Source: Clostridiaceae bacterium
GTDB taxonomy: Bacteria > Bacillota > Clostridia > Acetivibrionales > DUMB01
Direction of reading: 5' to 3'
NCBI GenBank assembly: GCA_012840085.1
Contig: DUMB01000006.1
Location: 1-64,000 of the forward strand
Length of the DNA: 64,000 bases
In this document: piece by piece, positions 8,815 to 17,934 of the stretch
Layout of the letters: every line of letters begins with the position of its first letter
Numbering within the stretch: position 1 is the stretch's first letter
Notes under the pieces: model-generated
Told to the model about the DNA's origin: nothing
Seen by the model: only the letters and a program-made list of their open reading frames with translations
The model's database searches: none
Translations under genes and position numbers: made by a program

Positions 8815-9920
8815 GGAGTATAATTCATCAGATTTTCTATATACATTTTTATATTTTTACCGTTATCGTTGTACATCCAATTGCACTTATAGCAACAATT
8901 TTCGTTATTGTTTAAATCCACAATGGAAGAAAGGTAGTCCTGTGTTATTTTATGTTCATTTTTATTAGTTATATGTTTCAATAGATTCAGGGCAGTTAAT
9001 TTATTTTTTGATTTCATACTAAGAGCATACATTCCTGTATAATCATACCAAATTGTGCATTTGCCGTCTATTATCAGATTGATTGTTAAAGGAGTAAAAT
9101 TACATGCTGATGTAATTTTCTCTTTTTCATTCTCCATTCCGAAATAGAAGCATGCATTGCCTTGTGTAAAAGCAACCTGTGCATCGTGATAGTCGTTAAG
9201 ATATGCATCCTCCTGGAAATACGGTTTAAGAGAGCTTAGATTATTCATGGCACTCTGCCAGGGATCCTGAGTGAAAATTGAAGCCAGTTGTACTGCTATA
9301 TTTCTGATGCATAACCAACTTCTGGCACCAAGGGCAATAGGTGTAAAACCGCTTGATTTTACTTTCTTGCATATCTGTACGAATTCTTCGAAAGTGGGAT
9401 TATCTAAATTGATGCTCAATGAGGATAATATATCTTTGTTGCAGTAAATAACATAAGAGTTAATACCGGTAGGAGGAGATAAATAGTGTGAGTTTTCATG
9501 CATCAGATCATCATTTATTTGATAGCTGGAGATCATATGGTTATTAAGAGAAATTAAATCATTAGACGGAATTAAATTATCAATTACAGCCGGATGTTCA
9601 ATCATTATGATATCAGGACAGTTTGAATTAACCAGTTCAGAAGTCAACAGGTTGTAATATAGTTCCATTGGGTATGTTTCAATTTTAAGCTTGGTTCCTG
9701 GATTGTCTTCAAGAAAGTTTTCTATTTGCAGCCCTTGTAGTTCGTTATTCAGGGAATAGGAGACCACCCTCAGGGTTACAGGTGTAGAATCCTTAATATA
9801 ATCGGCATCTGATAATGGCGCAGGAAAAAAATACGTCCATGTCACAAGAAAAATTAATATAAAAATTATTGCAATTATAATAAACTCAAGTCTGGATGTT
9901 TTATGCATTACTGTATCCAC
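8811..9920 (-). CDS. Membrane-anchored extracellular solute-binding protein (probable co-sensor)
   Basis: 369 residues. The N-terminus has one strong membrane segment (about residues 13-33) and no lipobox cysteine, so the protein probably stays anchored by this helix. The rest resembles family 1 solute-binding proteins: TLRVVSY near 45, and NCPDIIMIEHPAV near 110. It is the last gene of a minus-strand operon with a YesM-like kinase, a YesN-like regulator and a 53-residue membrane peptide, and has no permease beside it. This suggests it hands a ligand to the kinase rather than to a transporter, as in other kinase-plus-binding-protein systems; that is inference. The start is backed by GAGGTGG. 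Its end overlaps znuB by four bases. Confidence 0.7.
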   Translation of the reverse strand: MDTVMHKTSRLEFIIIAIIFILIFLVTWTYFFPAPLSDADYIKDSTPVTLRVVSYSLNNELQGLQIENFLEDNPGTKLKIETYPMELYYNLLTSELVNSNCPDIIMIEHPAVIDNLIPSNDLISLNNHMISSYQINDDLMHENSHYLSPPTGINSYVIYCNKDILSSLSINLDNPTFEEFVQICKKVKSSGFTPIALGARSWLCIRNIAVQLASIFTQDPWQSAMNNLSSLKPYFQEDAYLNDYHDAQVAFTQGNACFYFGMENEKEKITSACNFTPLTINLIIDGKCTIWYDYTGMYALSMKSKNKLTALNLLKHITNKNEHKITQDYLSSIVDLNNNENCCYKCNWMYNDNGKNIKMYIENLMNYTP

Positions 9921-9931
9921 CTCAAATTGTT

Positions 9932-10093
9932 CTATCTTTTGATTAATCGTGAATCGGGAGTATCCAAAAATACAAAGATGTCAATTTCTTTTGCATCATA
10001 ATTTTGAGTCTGTTCAAACGGGAAAATCAAGAGATATGTAACTATAACGATAACAAATATCCAAAAAACTATGATCATTCTCTTCATTTTCAT
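9932..10093 (-). CDS. 53-residue membrane peptide, translationally coupled to the response regulator
   Basis: A small open frame of 53 codons. Its ATG overlaps the TGA of the response regulator (ATGA), and its stop lies 11 bases before the binding-protein start, so it fits exactly into the operon. The peptide starts with basic residues (MKMKR), has one membrane helix (about residues 7-25, rich in I, V and F), and ends in a short hydrophilic tail with EIDIFVFLDTPDSR. It might be the stub of a degraded binding protein (N-terminal anchor only) or a true small membrane partner of the kinase. I do not recognise a family. Confidence 0.6.
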   Translation of the reverse strand: MKMKRMIIVFWIFVIVIVTYLLIFPFEQTQNYDAKEIDIFVFLDTPDSRLIKR

Positions 10094-10860
10094 ATATCTC
10101 CGTCTTCCTTTCTATTTTTATTACGGAATTCCGAAGGTGTTTCCGAACACATGCGCTTGAATGCCCGAATAAACTGGCGGTAGTTATTAAAGCCCGTTTT
10201 TTCTGCGATTGTTTCTAAAGAATAATCAGTATATAACAAAAACTGAGTAGCTTTTTCAATACGGACGCCGGTCAAGTAATTTGAAAAAGTCATTCCCATG
10301 CTTTTTGAAAACAAATCAGACAGATACGATGGATTAAGGTGAAATTTTTCTGCAACAGTACCAAGGGTCAGATCGTCCTGATAATAGTCATTTATATAAT
10401 CAACTATTTCAGATATATACGTATTAACTTTCTTATCGTTAAGTGCCGTACTTATATTTGCAGGTATTTGGGTATTTGAATTCTTACTGTTGAGCTGGCT
10501 TACAGCACGAAGCAATACGCTTTCAATATTGCTTTTATCTATGGGTTTTAACAAATAATCAAAAACATTAAGTCTTAGTGCCTGCTGTGCGTAAGAAAAG
10601 ACATCATATCCTGACAGAATAATAGTGAGCACATCGGGATTCACAAGTTTATACCGTCTGATTAATTCTAAACCATCCATTCCAGGCATTCTCAAATCAG
10701 TGATAATAATATCAGGTTTTATTTCCTGGGCAAGACTATATGCTTCAATTCCATCCGTCGCAGTAGAAGCTATTTCGATGAAGAAGTTAGACCAGTCTAC
10801 GCAGCGTAAAAGACTGTTAATGACCCATTTTTCATCGTCTACAATTAATGCTTTATACAT
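10090..10860 (-). CDS. YesN-like response regulator (receiver plus AraC helix-turn-helix)
   Basis: 256 residues. The receiver domain (1-120) has the acidic pair DD at 8-9, the phospho-acceptor Asp55 in DIIITDLRMPG, and the conserved Lys in YLLKPID. The C-terminal AraC domain (about 150-250) carries HLNPSYLSDLFSKSMG and NNYRQFIRAFKRM. This is the compact YesN form without the long middle region. The gene overlaps the kinase gene by eight bases. It most likely controls the divergent transport operon starting at 13127, because that is the nearest unregulated uptake system. Confidence 0.9.
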   Translation of the reverse strand: MYKALIVDDEKWVINSLLRCVDWSNFFIEIASTATDGIEAYSLAQEIKPDIIITDLRMPGMDGLELIRRYKLVNPDVLTIILSGYDVFSYAQQALRLNVFDYLLKPIDKSNIESVLLRAVSQLNSKNSNTQIPANISTALNDKKVNTYISEIVDYINDYYQDDLTLGTVAEKFHLNPSYLSDLFSKSMGMTFSNYLTGVRIEKATQFLLYTDYSLETIAEKTGFNNYRQFIRAFKRMCSETPSEFRNKNRKEDGDI

Positions 10861-12751
10861 TATAGCCCTCCTCCTTTTCTTCCGAGTAATTCGGATTAAT
10901 AGAATCTATATATACAGTCACGGTTGTGCCACGATTAGGAGATGAGTTGATCATCAAGCCGCTTTTTTTGCCATATCGCAATTGCAAACGGGTATGTATG
11001 TTCATAAGAGCGAAACCACGATTACTGTGTACACGTGTATTTTTCAACAACAATGGATCGTTATCCTGTTGTTCGATGAATCCGTTAATACCACTTTTCA
11101 GGCTGTCCTGGATAATTTTCAGGTCTTCCTCTGAGATGCCCACACCATTATCGGTAATAGTTATTGAAAGCCCTCCGTTAGGCTTGATGGCACCGGAAAT
11201 TATTATCACTCCGCTTCCCAGTTTTGTTTCAAGTCCGTGATATATGGAATTCTCAACCAAAGGTTGAATTATAAATTTTAGAATTTTACAGTCCAAAACT
11301 TTGGGAGGCAGATCAAAAATAACTTTAAACCGGTTGTTAAAGCGCATTTGCTGTATCTTAACATAATAGCGTACGCTGGCAATTTCTTCCCGAACAGTGA
11401 CAAGTTCATTTTCAAAATGCAAAGAATATTGCAGTATTTTGCTCAGATAATGTGTTGCATCGTATATGCCGGAGAAATTTTCTTCTTCGGACATGCTTTT
11501 AATCATTTCTAGAGTATTATATAAAAAATGAGGATTTATCTTACTTTGCAAGGCGCTTAACTCAGCTTCTTTTCTTTTTATCTGTGCGGCATATTCTCTG
11601 TTTATTAATGTGTTTATACGCTGAGACATGGAAGAGAAGCTTTTCGTAAGTATACCAATTTCATTGTTTGTGTCATATACCGGAATTACATTTAAAGATG
11701 TTCTGCCAAATTCTTCAACTGCATTGGTGAGCTTCCTTATAGGATATAACAGTTGTTCGGAATACATAACTGTAACAAGAATAAGTGAAATTACGCTGAA
11801 TACCAGTATTGCTGTGGAAATCCGCTTTGCTTTGTTAATAGGCGCAAAAAGTTTGTTTAAATGAAGCAAATCAACAATTTTATAGCCACTATAACCGGAT
11901 GTTGTAGAAAATATGGCAATAGGCATGCCATTAATTGAGTTATTAATATAGTATCCTTCATTTCGTGCCAGGACAGCATTTGCAAAGAAACTGTTGATTA
12001 TTACTTTGCCAATTTTATCCCTGTCTGAGCAATAAAACACTCTGCCGCTGTTATCAGTTATAATTGTAGTATTATGGTTGTTTGAAGACAATTCAACTAG
12101 GGATTCAAATTTATCCACCTCAATGGAAAACAGGACTACACCCAAAAATTCACCTGAAAGATAATCAGTAATTCCTTTTATATATGTAAGTGTCTGAGCA
12201 TCGTAATCAACATAGCCTTCAAGCACGTTTTCGGCAAACAGCATTCCTTCATTGGGTGTCTTTTTGGCAGCAATGTACCACAGCTGCTCTTTGTAATTGT
12301 TAAGAGGCAGCAAGACATTTCCTCTTACTATTTTATAGTTGTTGCCGTTATCACAAAAGAGATAGATGCCAAGGATTTCCTGATGCGTTATCATTATCTG
12401 CTGCATATTGCTTCTTGCTAAAGTATAATTCTGTACTGCCTGGTTTTTGTTATTATAGTCAGACGGTCCGTTGGAAATATTAAAAAGTGTTTTATCCAGA
12501 GTGTATTCCAGACTTATATTATATAATTCACTCAGATAGTTATCCAGGGAAGAAGATATCTGGGATATGGAACGAAATTCGGAGGTGATAAGCTGATCAT
12601 TCAAATAATTTATGTATGAGCTGATTGTAAAAGCAAATATTAATGTAACCGGAATTACAATTACAATTATATTAAACAATATTAACTTGTATTCCAAACT
12701 TAAGTTACGGGAAAAGGTCCTTGCTTTTTCTATTATCCGCTTTATCACCAT
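10853..12751 (-). CDS. YesM-like sensor histidine kinase
   Basis: 632 residues: membrane helix at about 22-45, an extracellular dCache-like sensor (about 50-305), second helix at about 310-330, a HAMP linker (331-384), then the His-kinase domain. His408 lies in LQSKINPHFLYNTLEM, the hallmark of the LytS/YesM group, and the ATPase part has QPLVENSIYHGLE and DNGVGISEED. It is the first gene of the minus-strand operon and overlaps its response regulator. The sensor probably works with the anchored binding protein encoded downstream. Kinases of this type usually control sugar or oligosaccharide uptake. Confidence 0.92.
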   Translation of the reverse strand: MVIKRIIEKARTFSRNLSLEYKLILFNIIVIVIPVTLIFAFTISSYINYLNDQLITSEFRSISQISSSLDNYLSELYNISLEYTLDKTLFNISNGPSDYNNKNQAVQNYTLARSNMQQIMITHQEILGIYLFCDNGNNYKIVRGNVLLPLNNYKEQLWYIAAKKTPNEGMLFAENVLEGYVDYDAQTLTYIKGITDYLSGEFLGVVLFSIEVDKFESLVELSSNNHNTTIITDNSGRVFYCSDRDKIGKVIINSFFANAVLARNEGYYINNSINGMPIAIFSTTSGYSGYKIVDLLHLNKLFAPINKAKRISTAILVFSVISLILVTVMYSEQLLYPIRKLTNAVEEFGRTSLNVIPVYDTNNEIGILTKSFSSMSQRINTLINREYAAQIKRKEAELSALQSKINPHFLYNTLEMIKSMSEEENFSGIYDATHYLSKILQYSLHFENELVTVREEIASVRYYVKIQQMRFNNRFKVIFDLPPKVLDCKILKFIIQPLVENSIYHGLETKLGSGVIIISGAIKPNGGLSITITDNGVGISEEDLKIIQDSLKSGINGFIEQQDNDPLLLKNTRVHSNRGFALMNIHTRLQLRYGKKSGLMINSSPNRGTTVTVYIDSINPNYSEEKEEGYNV

Positions 12752-13126
12752 GAAAATAAATACCCCCAGCCTATTTCCATGTAAAATGATATTAAATGCC
12801 TTTATTTAATTTATAGTCTGATTTTTTTTTATTAAAGAACCTCCTGTTTACATAATGACCGACATTTACTTAGATGATACTTTATAAAGGAGCTTGATTT
12901 AAATTGAAGTCCTATTTCAAATTAGTAACAAAATCTTTCGGCGTTGTATTTTACAACTAGATGTCAGCATAATTATACAGCTAATTAGGACATAAGGCAA
13001 TGAAGATGTTGATACAAAAATTTGATACAAGGATTCCAAAAAAGGTGTATTATTCAGGAACCAACGAGACTGTATAATAAAGGAAGTTGGTATATGTAAC
13101 AACAATATCAAAAAGGAGGAAAGTCA
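12752..13126. promoter_or_regulatory. Divergent promoter region between the regulatory and transport operons
   Basis: 375 bases separate the kinase gene (leftward) from the binding-protein gene (rightward). The sequence is AT-rich. TTGATACAA occurs twice, 13 bases apart (13009-13017 and 13022-13030), next to the plus-strand gene, and could be an activator site for the AraC-type regulator or part of a -35 region. A strong AAAAAGGAGG site serves the 13127 start. No tRNA or structured RNA was seen. Confidence 0.45.
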
Positions 13127-14200
13127 ATGAAAAAGTTTCTTGCACTTCTGTTAATTGCAATCCTGGCAATTTCAATGACAGCTTGTTCAGGACAATCAAA
13201 AACTTCGACATCAGATAAAGGTAATGGGTCAAATTCTTCTTCGTCAAAAAGCGGTGATACTGCTTCTTCCGGAGAAGATGATAAGATTATTATTGGATAT
13301 GCAGCCCTTGACGATTCTCAGGAGCATCTGATACCTGTACGTGAGAATATCAAAGAAGTTGCCAAAAGATATCCAAATGTTGAGGTTATTTGTGTTGACA
13401 ATGCGGGTGACGGGGCAACTGCAGTTTCTAATGTTGACAATTTGTTACTGCAGGGTATAGATGTTTTAGCTGAGTTTAACCTTGACGCGTCTGTTAATCC
13501 TGTAATTTATGAAAAGTGCAAAGCAGCCGGTGTACCGGTTATGGCTATTGATATTCCTGTAGGTGACGCACCGTTTATGGGCGCAAATAATAGAGAAGCG
13601 GGCTTGTTATGCGGTTATGCCTTGGGAGACCTCGCCAATAAGGAATGGGGAGGAAAAGTTGACTTAATACTTATCCTCAATACCCCTGAAGGCGGAGATG
13701 TTGTTATGACTCGTATGAATGCTGTTGTTGACGGCATCAAGGAGAAAATACCCGGACTTGATACAACTAATTTAGTTGTTGAGGTTGACTATAAAGATGA
13801 TGCTATTTTAGCTCAGCAGTTGACAGCGGATGTATTGAACTCTCATCCGGATGCACGCCATATTCTTATCGGTTCAATAAATGATATAGGTGCTCAAGGT
13901 GCATTTGCAGCTATTGAAGCGGCCAAACGCCAGGATCATTGCTTTATCGTCAACCATGGTATGTCAGTTCAGACCCGTGAAAACTTATATAAGCAGATCA
14001 ATACCGGACAACTCAATTGCTGGCGCGGAGGTGTAGCATACTTCCTGGAGAGGTATGGAGAATATATAGTACCTGGTTGTATTAAACTGGCAAAAGGTGA
14101 AGAAGTAAATCCTGAAGATTTATTGATGGACCATGTATACATAGACGCTTCTAATATTGAAGAATGGTATCCTCAGGCAGAGTGGAGCCAGGCTAAATAA
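13127..14200 (+). CDS. Sugar-type (CUT2/RbsB-like) ABC transporter binding lipoprotein
   Basis: 357 residues with a lipoprotein signal peptide; the lipobox Cys is residue 20 in ISMTACSG. A Ser/Gly-rich spacer (21-50) leads to a type I periplasmic-binding fold, starting IIIGYAALDD, with NVDNLLLQGIDVLAEFN and IGSINDIGAQGAFAAIEAA typical of ribose/galactose-type binding proteins. It delivers a small ligand to the ATPase and permease encoded at 15425-17897. The ligand is not known; the neighbours suggest a compound that needs a metallo-hydrolase and two M24-fold enzymes. The gene is the first of the operon and is followed by a stable hairpin. Confidence 0.88.
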   Translation: MKKFLALLLIAILAISMTACSGQSKTSTSDKGNGSNSSSSKSGDTASSGEDDKIIIGYAALDDSQEHLIPVRENIKEVAKRYPNVEVICVDNAGDGATAVSNVDNLLLQGIDVLAEFNLDASVNPVIYEKCKAAGVPVMAIDIPVGDAPFMGANNREAGLLCGYALGDLANKEWGGKVDLILILNTPEGGDVVMTRMNAVVDGIKEKIPGLDTTNLVVEVDYKDDAILAQQLTADVLNSHPDARHILIGSINDIGAQGAFAAIEAAKRQDHCFIVNHGMSVQTRENLYKQINTGQLNCWRGGVAYFLERYGEYIVPGCIKLAKGEEVNPEDLLMDHVYIDASNIEEWYPQAEWSQAK

Positions 14201-14250
14201 TTAATCTTGCTTGATAGTATTATTTTAATCAATAGAATTATCTAAGTTGG

Positions 14251-14297
14251 TAGTATTATGTCCGATACCGGTCAAATGTGCATCGGACATAATACTA
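14251..14297 (+). terminator. Strong intercistronic stem-loop after the binding-protein gene
   Basis: A perfect 16-bp stem (14251-14266 with 14282-14297) closes a 15-base loop. There is no T-run, and the same operon continues on the other side. Such a hairpin usually protects the upstream message or partly stops transcription, so that more binding protein is made than the membrane parts. Confidence 0.65.
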
Positions 14298-14340
14298 TCA
14301 TTCCAAAACAAACTTTCGTTTTAATATGGAGGGATTGTAA

Positions 14341-15387
14341 ATGCCTGTAATGACGGTAACCGGAAAGGTAGACGCAAGTGACCTTGGCATAACTGCGCCT
14401 CATGAACACATTTTTATTGACATGGAAGTTTTTTTTTCACCACCTGCTGAAATTGGTGCAAAGAATATAGCATATGGCCCTGTTACAATTGAGAAATTGG
14501 GTATTTTAAAAAGAAATCCATTTGCAGTGCTTGATAATCTTAAGATGATGGATGAAGAAACACAGCTTTCCGAACTGAACTATTTTAAAGCTGCAGGCGG
14601 CAGGACCGTAGTTGATGCTTCAACAGTTGGTTTGGGTAGGGATCCTGAACTGCTTGCAATGGTAGCAGCCAAATCCGGTCTTAATATAATAGCCGGGGCA
14701 GGCTTTTATGTAGATGGCGCACAGACAGACGAGATTCGGGCGCTGACAATTGAAGAAATGGAAAAGCAAATTGTTCAGGAAATAGAACAGGGAATAGGGC
14801 ATACAAGAATTCGTGCAGGAATTATTGGAGAAATAGGCATATCACATGTTATGTACCCCTTTGAGAAGAAATCCCTCATTGCTGCGTGCAGAGCCCAAAT
14901 TCGCACCGGAGCCCCTCTGATGATACATATTAATCCATGGAGCACACAGGGGCTGGAAGCGATGAAAATAGTAGATGAACACAACGTGCCCCATGAAAAA
15001 GTCGTAATTTGCCACAGTGATGTGGAAAACCGGGAAGATTATATATTTAAACTTCTTGATATGGGCGTATATATTGAGTTTGATAATTTCGGGAAAGAAA
15101 TGTTCACAGACAGGTGGGATATAAAACCCGGCTCAGGAAGATTTGTTACAGACTGGGAAAGAGTGCTGCTGGTAAAAAAAATTGTAGACAGGGGATATGC
15201 AAAACAGCTGCTTCTTTCCACTGATGTATGCCTGAAGTCACTATTGCACGCATATGGTGGTTGGGGTTATGACCACATATTGACTAATATTGTTCCGATG
15301 CTGGACGAAGTTGGGGTGTCCTCTGCCGACATTGAGCAGATTCTTGTAAAAAATCCGGCTTGCTGGCTGGATTACGATGTCCGTTAA
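14341..15387 (+). CDS. Phosphotriesterase-family (amidohydrolase-fold) hydrolase
   Basis: 348 residues. Metal ligands of the PTE family are visible: His21 and His23 in PHEHIF, His196 in LMIHINPW, His225 in VICHSD and Asp295 in LLSTDVC. The bridging residue, a carboxylated Lys in true phosphotriesterase, is Glu164 in GIIGEIG, as in the E. coli PHP protein. Family members act as lactonases, carboxylesterases or phosphotriesterases on small molecules. The natural substrate cannot be named. It lies inside an uptake operon, between the binding protein and the ATPase, so it probably opens or cleaves the imported compound in the cytoplasm. No signal peptide is present. Confidence 0.88.
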   Translation: MPVMTVTGKVDASDLGITAPHEHIFIDMEVFFSPPAEIGAKNIAYGPVTIEKLGILKRNPFAVLDNLKMMDEETQLSELNYFKAAGGRTVVDASTVGLGRDPELLAMVAAKSGLNIIAGAGFYVDGAQTDEIRALTIEEMEKQIVQEIEQGIGHTRIRAGIIGEIGISHVMYPFEKKSLIAACRAQIRTGAPLMIHINPWSTQGLEAMKIVDEHNVPHEKVVICHSDVENREDYIFKLLDMGVYIEFDNFGKEMFTDRWDIKPGSGRFVTDWERVLLVKKIVDRGYAKQLLLSTDVCLKSLLHAYGGWGYDHILTNIVPMLDEVGVSSADIEQILVKNPACWLDYDVR

Positions 15388-15424
15388 AAATTCAAATTAT
15401 TTAAGAAGTAGGTGAATTTCTCCA

Positions 15425-16918
15425 GTGGGTAATATTTTACTGAATATGAAAGGTATAACAAAAAGGTTCCCAGGCGTACTTGCACTGGATAATGTGGATC
15501 TCACCTTGTACGAAGGAGAAGTGCTGGCACTTGTAGGTGAGAACGGTGCCGGGAAATCAACTCTTTTAAAAATTCTATCCGGTGCTTACACCAAGGACGA
15601 AGGGGTTATCGAATATCAGGGAAAGAAGTTATCTCAATATACTCCTCAGGAAGCCATTGATATGGGAATATCAATTATATATCAGGAACTTGACAATTAT
15701 CAGACACTGACGGTTGCTGAAAATATTCTTGTAAACCAACTTCCAAGAAAATTTAACGGTAGAGGTCCCATTGACTGGCCTGAAACATATCGCAGAGCCG
15801 AAAGCATTATTAAACAAATAACTGATGAAGTTGATGTAAAAGCATTTATGAATACTCTTTCCACATCACAGCAGCAGTTGGTTGAAATTGCAAAAGCAAT
15901 GAGCCATAACATGAAAATACTGGTAATGGACGAACCTACATCCGCTTTAACACAGGTGGAAACAAAAAGGTTGCTGAAACTGGTACGTGAACTGGCTGCA
16001 AAAGGTATAGGTATTATATATATATCTCACAGGATGGATGAAATTTTTGAGGTCAGCGACCGGATACAGGTTATGAGAGACGGCAAAAGCATTACGGTAC
16101 TAAAAACATCAGAAACAAATCAGGACGAGATAATCAATGCCATGGTTGGAAGAGAACTGAACGAGATGTATCCGCATAAAAAAATGGAAAGAGGAAAGCC
16201 TGTCCTGGAGGTTGAAGGCCTGTCAGCCGGAAAAGCTAGAAATATCAGTTTTACTTTGCACGAGGGAGAGATAGTCGGCTTGTTCGGGCTGATGGGAGCC
16301 GGACGCTCTGATTTGGCAAGAGCACTCTTCGGAGATTTACATGTAAAAGAAGGTACCATAAAAGTATGTGGCAGGAAAGTATCATACCATACACCGGCAG
16401 AAGCAATAAAAAACAATATTGCTTATGTTCCGGGAGAGCGCAAGAACGAAGGACTAATGCTCATACATACGGTTTTGTTTAATATCACCATATCAATTGT
16501 CAATCGTTTGTTTAAAAGATTAAAAATTAATAAAAAAGAGGAGCGTGCTGTTGGCGATAAGTGGATAGAGACACTGAATATACGTACGCCCTCAGCCGAC
16601 ACTGTGATACAGGAACTTTCCGGCGGTAATCAGCAGAAAGTAGTTATAGCAAAATGGCTTGAGACAAACCCTAAAATATTAATTCTCAATGAACCTACCC
16701 GTGGCATTGATGTAGGAGCTAAAGCTGAAATATACAATATCATGGAAGAATTATGTGAGAAGGGTATCGGTATTATCATGATTTCTTCTGAAATGCAGGA
16801 AGTCATATCAATGTCTGACAGAATAATCGTTATGTGTGAAGGCCGTTTAACCGGTGAAGTAGCCGTGGAAGAAGCGACTCAAGAAAATTTAATGAGACTT
16901 GCTGTTGGAGGTATATAA
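15425..16918 (+). CDS. CUT2-type sugar ABC transporter ATPase (double nucleotide-binding domain, RbsA/MglA-like)
   Basis: 497 residues with a GTG start. Two ATPase halves are fused. The first has GENGAGKST, a degenerate signature LSTSQQQLVEIAKAM and VMDEPTSAL. The second lacks a normal Walker A (GLMGAGRSD) but has LSGGNQQKV and ILNEPTRGIDVG. This pattern is normal for RbsA/MglA/XylG proteins. It energises uptake through the permease encoded next. The ligand class for this family is mostly monosaccharides, but purine nucleosides, autoinducer-2 and other small molecules are also known. Confidence 0.93.
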   Translation: MGNILLNMKGITKRFPGVLALDNVDLTLYEGEVLALVGENGAGKSTLLKILSGAYTKDEGVIEYQGKKLSQYTPQEAIDMGISIIYQELDNYQTLTVAENILVNQLPRKFNGRGPIDWPETYRRAESIIKQITDEVDVKAFMNTLSTSQQQLVEIAKAMSHNMKILVMDEPTSALTQVETKRLLKLVRELAAKGIGIIYISHRMDEIFEVSDRIQVMRDGKSITVLKTSETNQDEIINAMVGRELNEMYPHKKMERGKPVLEVEGLSAGKARNISFTLHEGEIVGLFGLMGAGRSDLARALFGDLHVKEGTIKVCGRKVSYHTPAEAIKNNIAYVPGERKNEGLMLIHTVLFNITISIVNRLFKRLKINKKEERAVGDKWIETLNIRTPSADTVIQELSGGNQQKVVIAKWLETNPKILILNEPTRGIDVGAKAEIYNIMEELCEKGIGIIMISSEMQEVISMSDRIIVMCEGRLTGEVAVEEATQENLMRLAVGGI

Positions 16919-16919
16919 C

Positions 16920-17897
16920 ATGAGTTTTGTCAAAAGTATTAGTAGTTCAACAAAAAACTTGCAAAGAAAAGTGGGCAGTGAGCTTACCATTTTACTGGCT
17001 TATATATTGATTATTCTGGCCTTTTCTATATTGTCACCTCACTTTTTTTCAATGGACAACTTTTTAAATATTGGCATATATTCAGCTGTAACAGGTATTA
17101 CAGCAACAACTACAACTTTGGCGCTGGTAGCCGGATGTATAGATATCTCTGTCGGTGGTACTATGGCACTGACCGGAATGGTTGCTTCACTTATGCTAAA
17201 GGCAGGATATTCTACATTTTCTTCTGTATTAGTTGCGTTTATTTTAGGTACTGTTTGCGGAGCAATTAACGGCCTCGCGGTCTCAAAGGGTAAGATAAAT
17301 CCCATGATTACGACTCTTGCCACAATGTCTATATTCAGAGGTATCGCATATCTGTCCAATAATGGAATATCTATTGTTGTAACGAATGAAAGCTTCAAAT
17401 GGCTCGGGCGAGGGTATGTCGGATTTATACCGTTCCTGGTTTTAGTAATGTTGCTTTGCTTCGTACTGGCATGGTATTTAGCCAAATATACTGCCTTTGG
17501 ACGAAAGGTATACGCTACCGGTTCAAATATGAGGGCTAGTTATCTTTCTGGTATTAACACTGATAATGTAGTTTTCACCGTATACCTGTTAAACGGTATG
17601 CTAGCTGGAATATCAGGGATTTTAATGGCGGCTCAGACAGGTGCCGGACTTCCTACAGCCGGAACGGGCTATGAAATGACAATAATATCTGCCTGCATTT
17701 TAGGGGGTACTTCTCTGAATGGCGGTAAAGGCAGCTTATGGGGCTCATTAATTGGTGTGCTTATGCTGACTACAATTTCTAACGGTCTGACAATGCTCGA
17801 AGTTCAGACATTCTGGCAACAGATAATAAAAGGATGCATACTTTTGGCAGCTGTATTTATAGACGTTCTCCGTTCAGGGGTGTATAAAAAGGCATAA
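16920..17897 (+). CDS. CUT2-type ABC transporter permease (RbsC-like)
   Basis: 325 residues with about nine or ten membrane helices. Typical RbsC blocks are GGCIDISVGG-like LVAGCIDISVGGTMALTG and the C-terminal GGTSLNGGKGSLWGSLIG. The start at 16920 is chosen because GGAGG lies 7 bases upstream; an earlier TTG would include that ribosome site. It begins one base after the ATPase stop. As only one permease gene is present, it probably forms a homodimer. Confidence 0.92.
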   Translation: MSFVKSISSSTKNLQRKVGSELTILLAYILIILAFSILSPHFFSMDNFLNIGIYSAVTGITATTTTLALVAGCIDISVGGTMALTGMVASLMLKAGYSTFSSVLVAFILGTVCGAINGLAVSKGKINPMITTLATMSIFRGIAYLSNNGISIVVTNESFKWLGRGYVGFIPFLVLVMLLCFVLAWYLAKYTAFGRKVYATGSNMRASYLSGINTDNVVFTVYLLNGMLAGISGILMAAQTGAGLPTAGTGYEMTIISACILGGTSLNGGKGSLWGSLIGVLMLTTISNGLTMLEVQTFWQQIIKGCILLAAVFIDVLRSGVYKKA

Positions 17898-17934
17898 TTA
17901 ATATGTACAAACAATATAAAAGGGGGAATATAAT

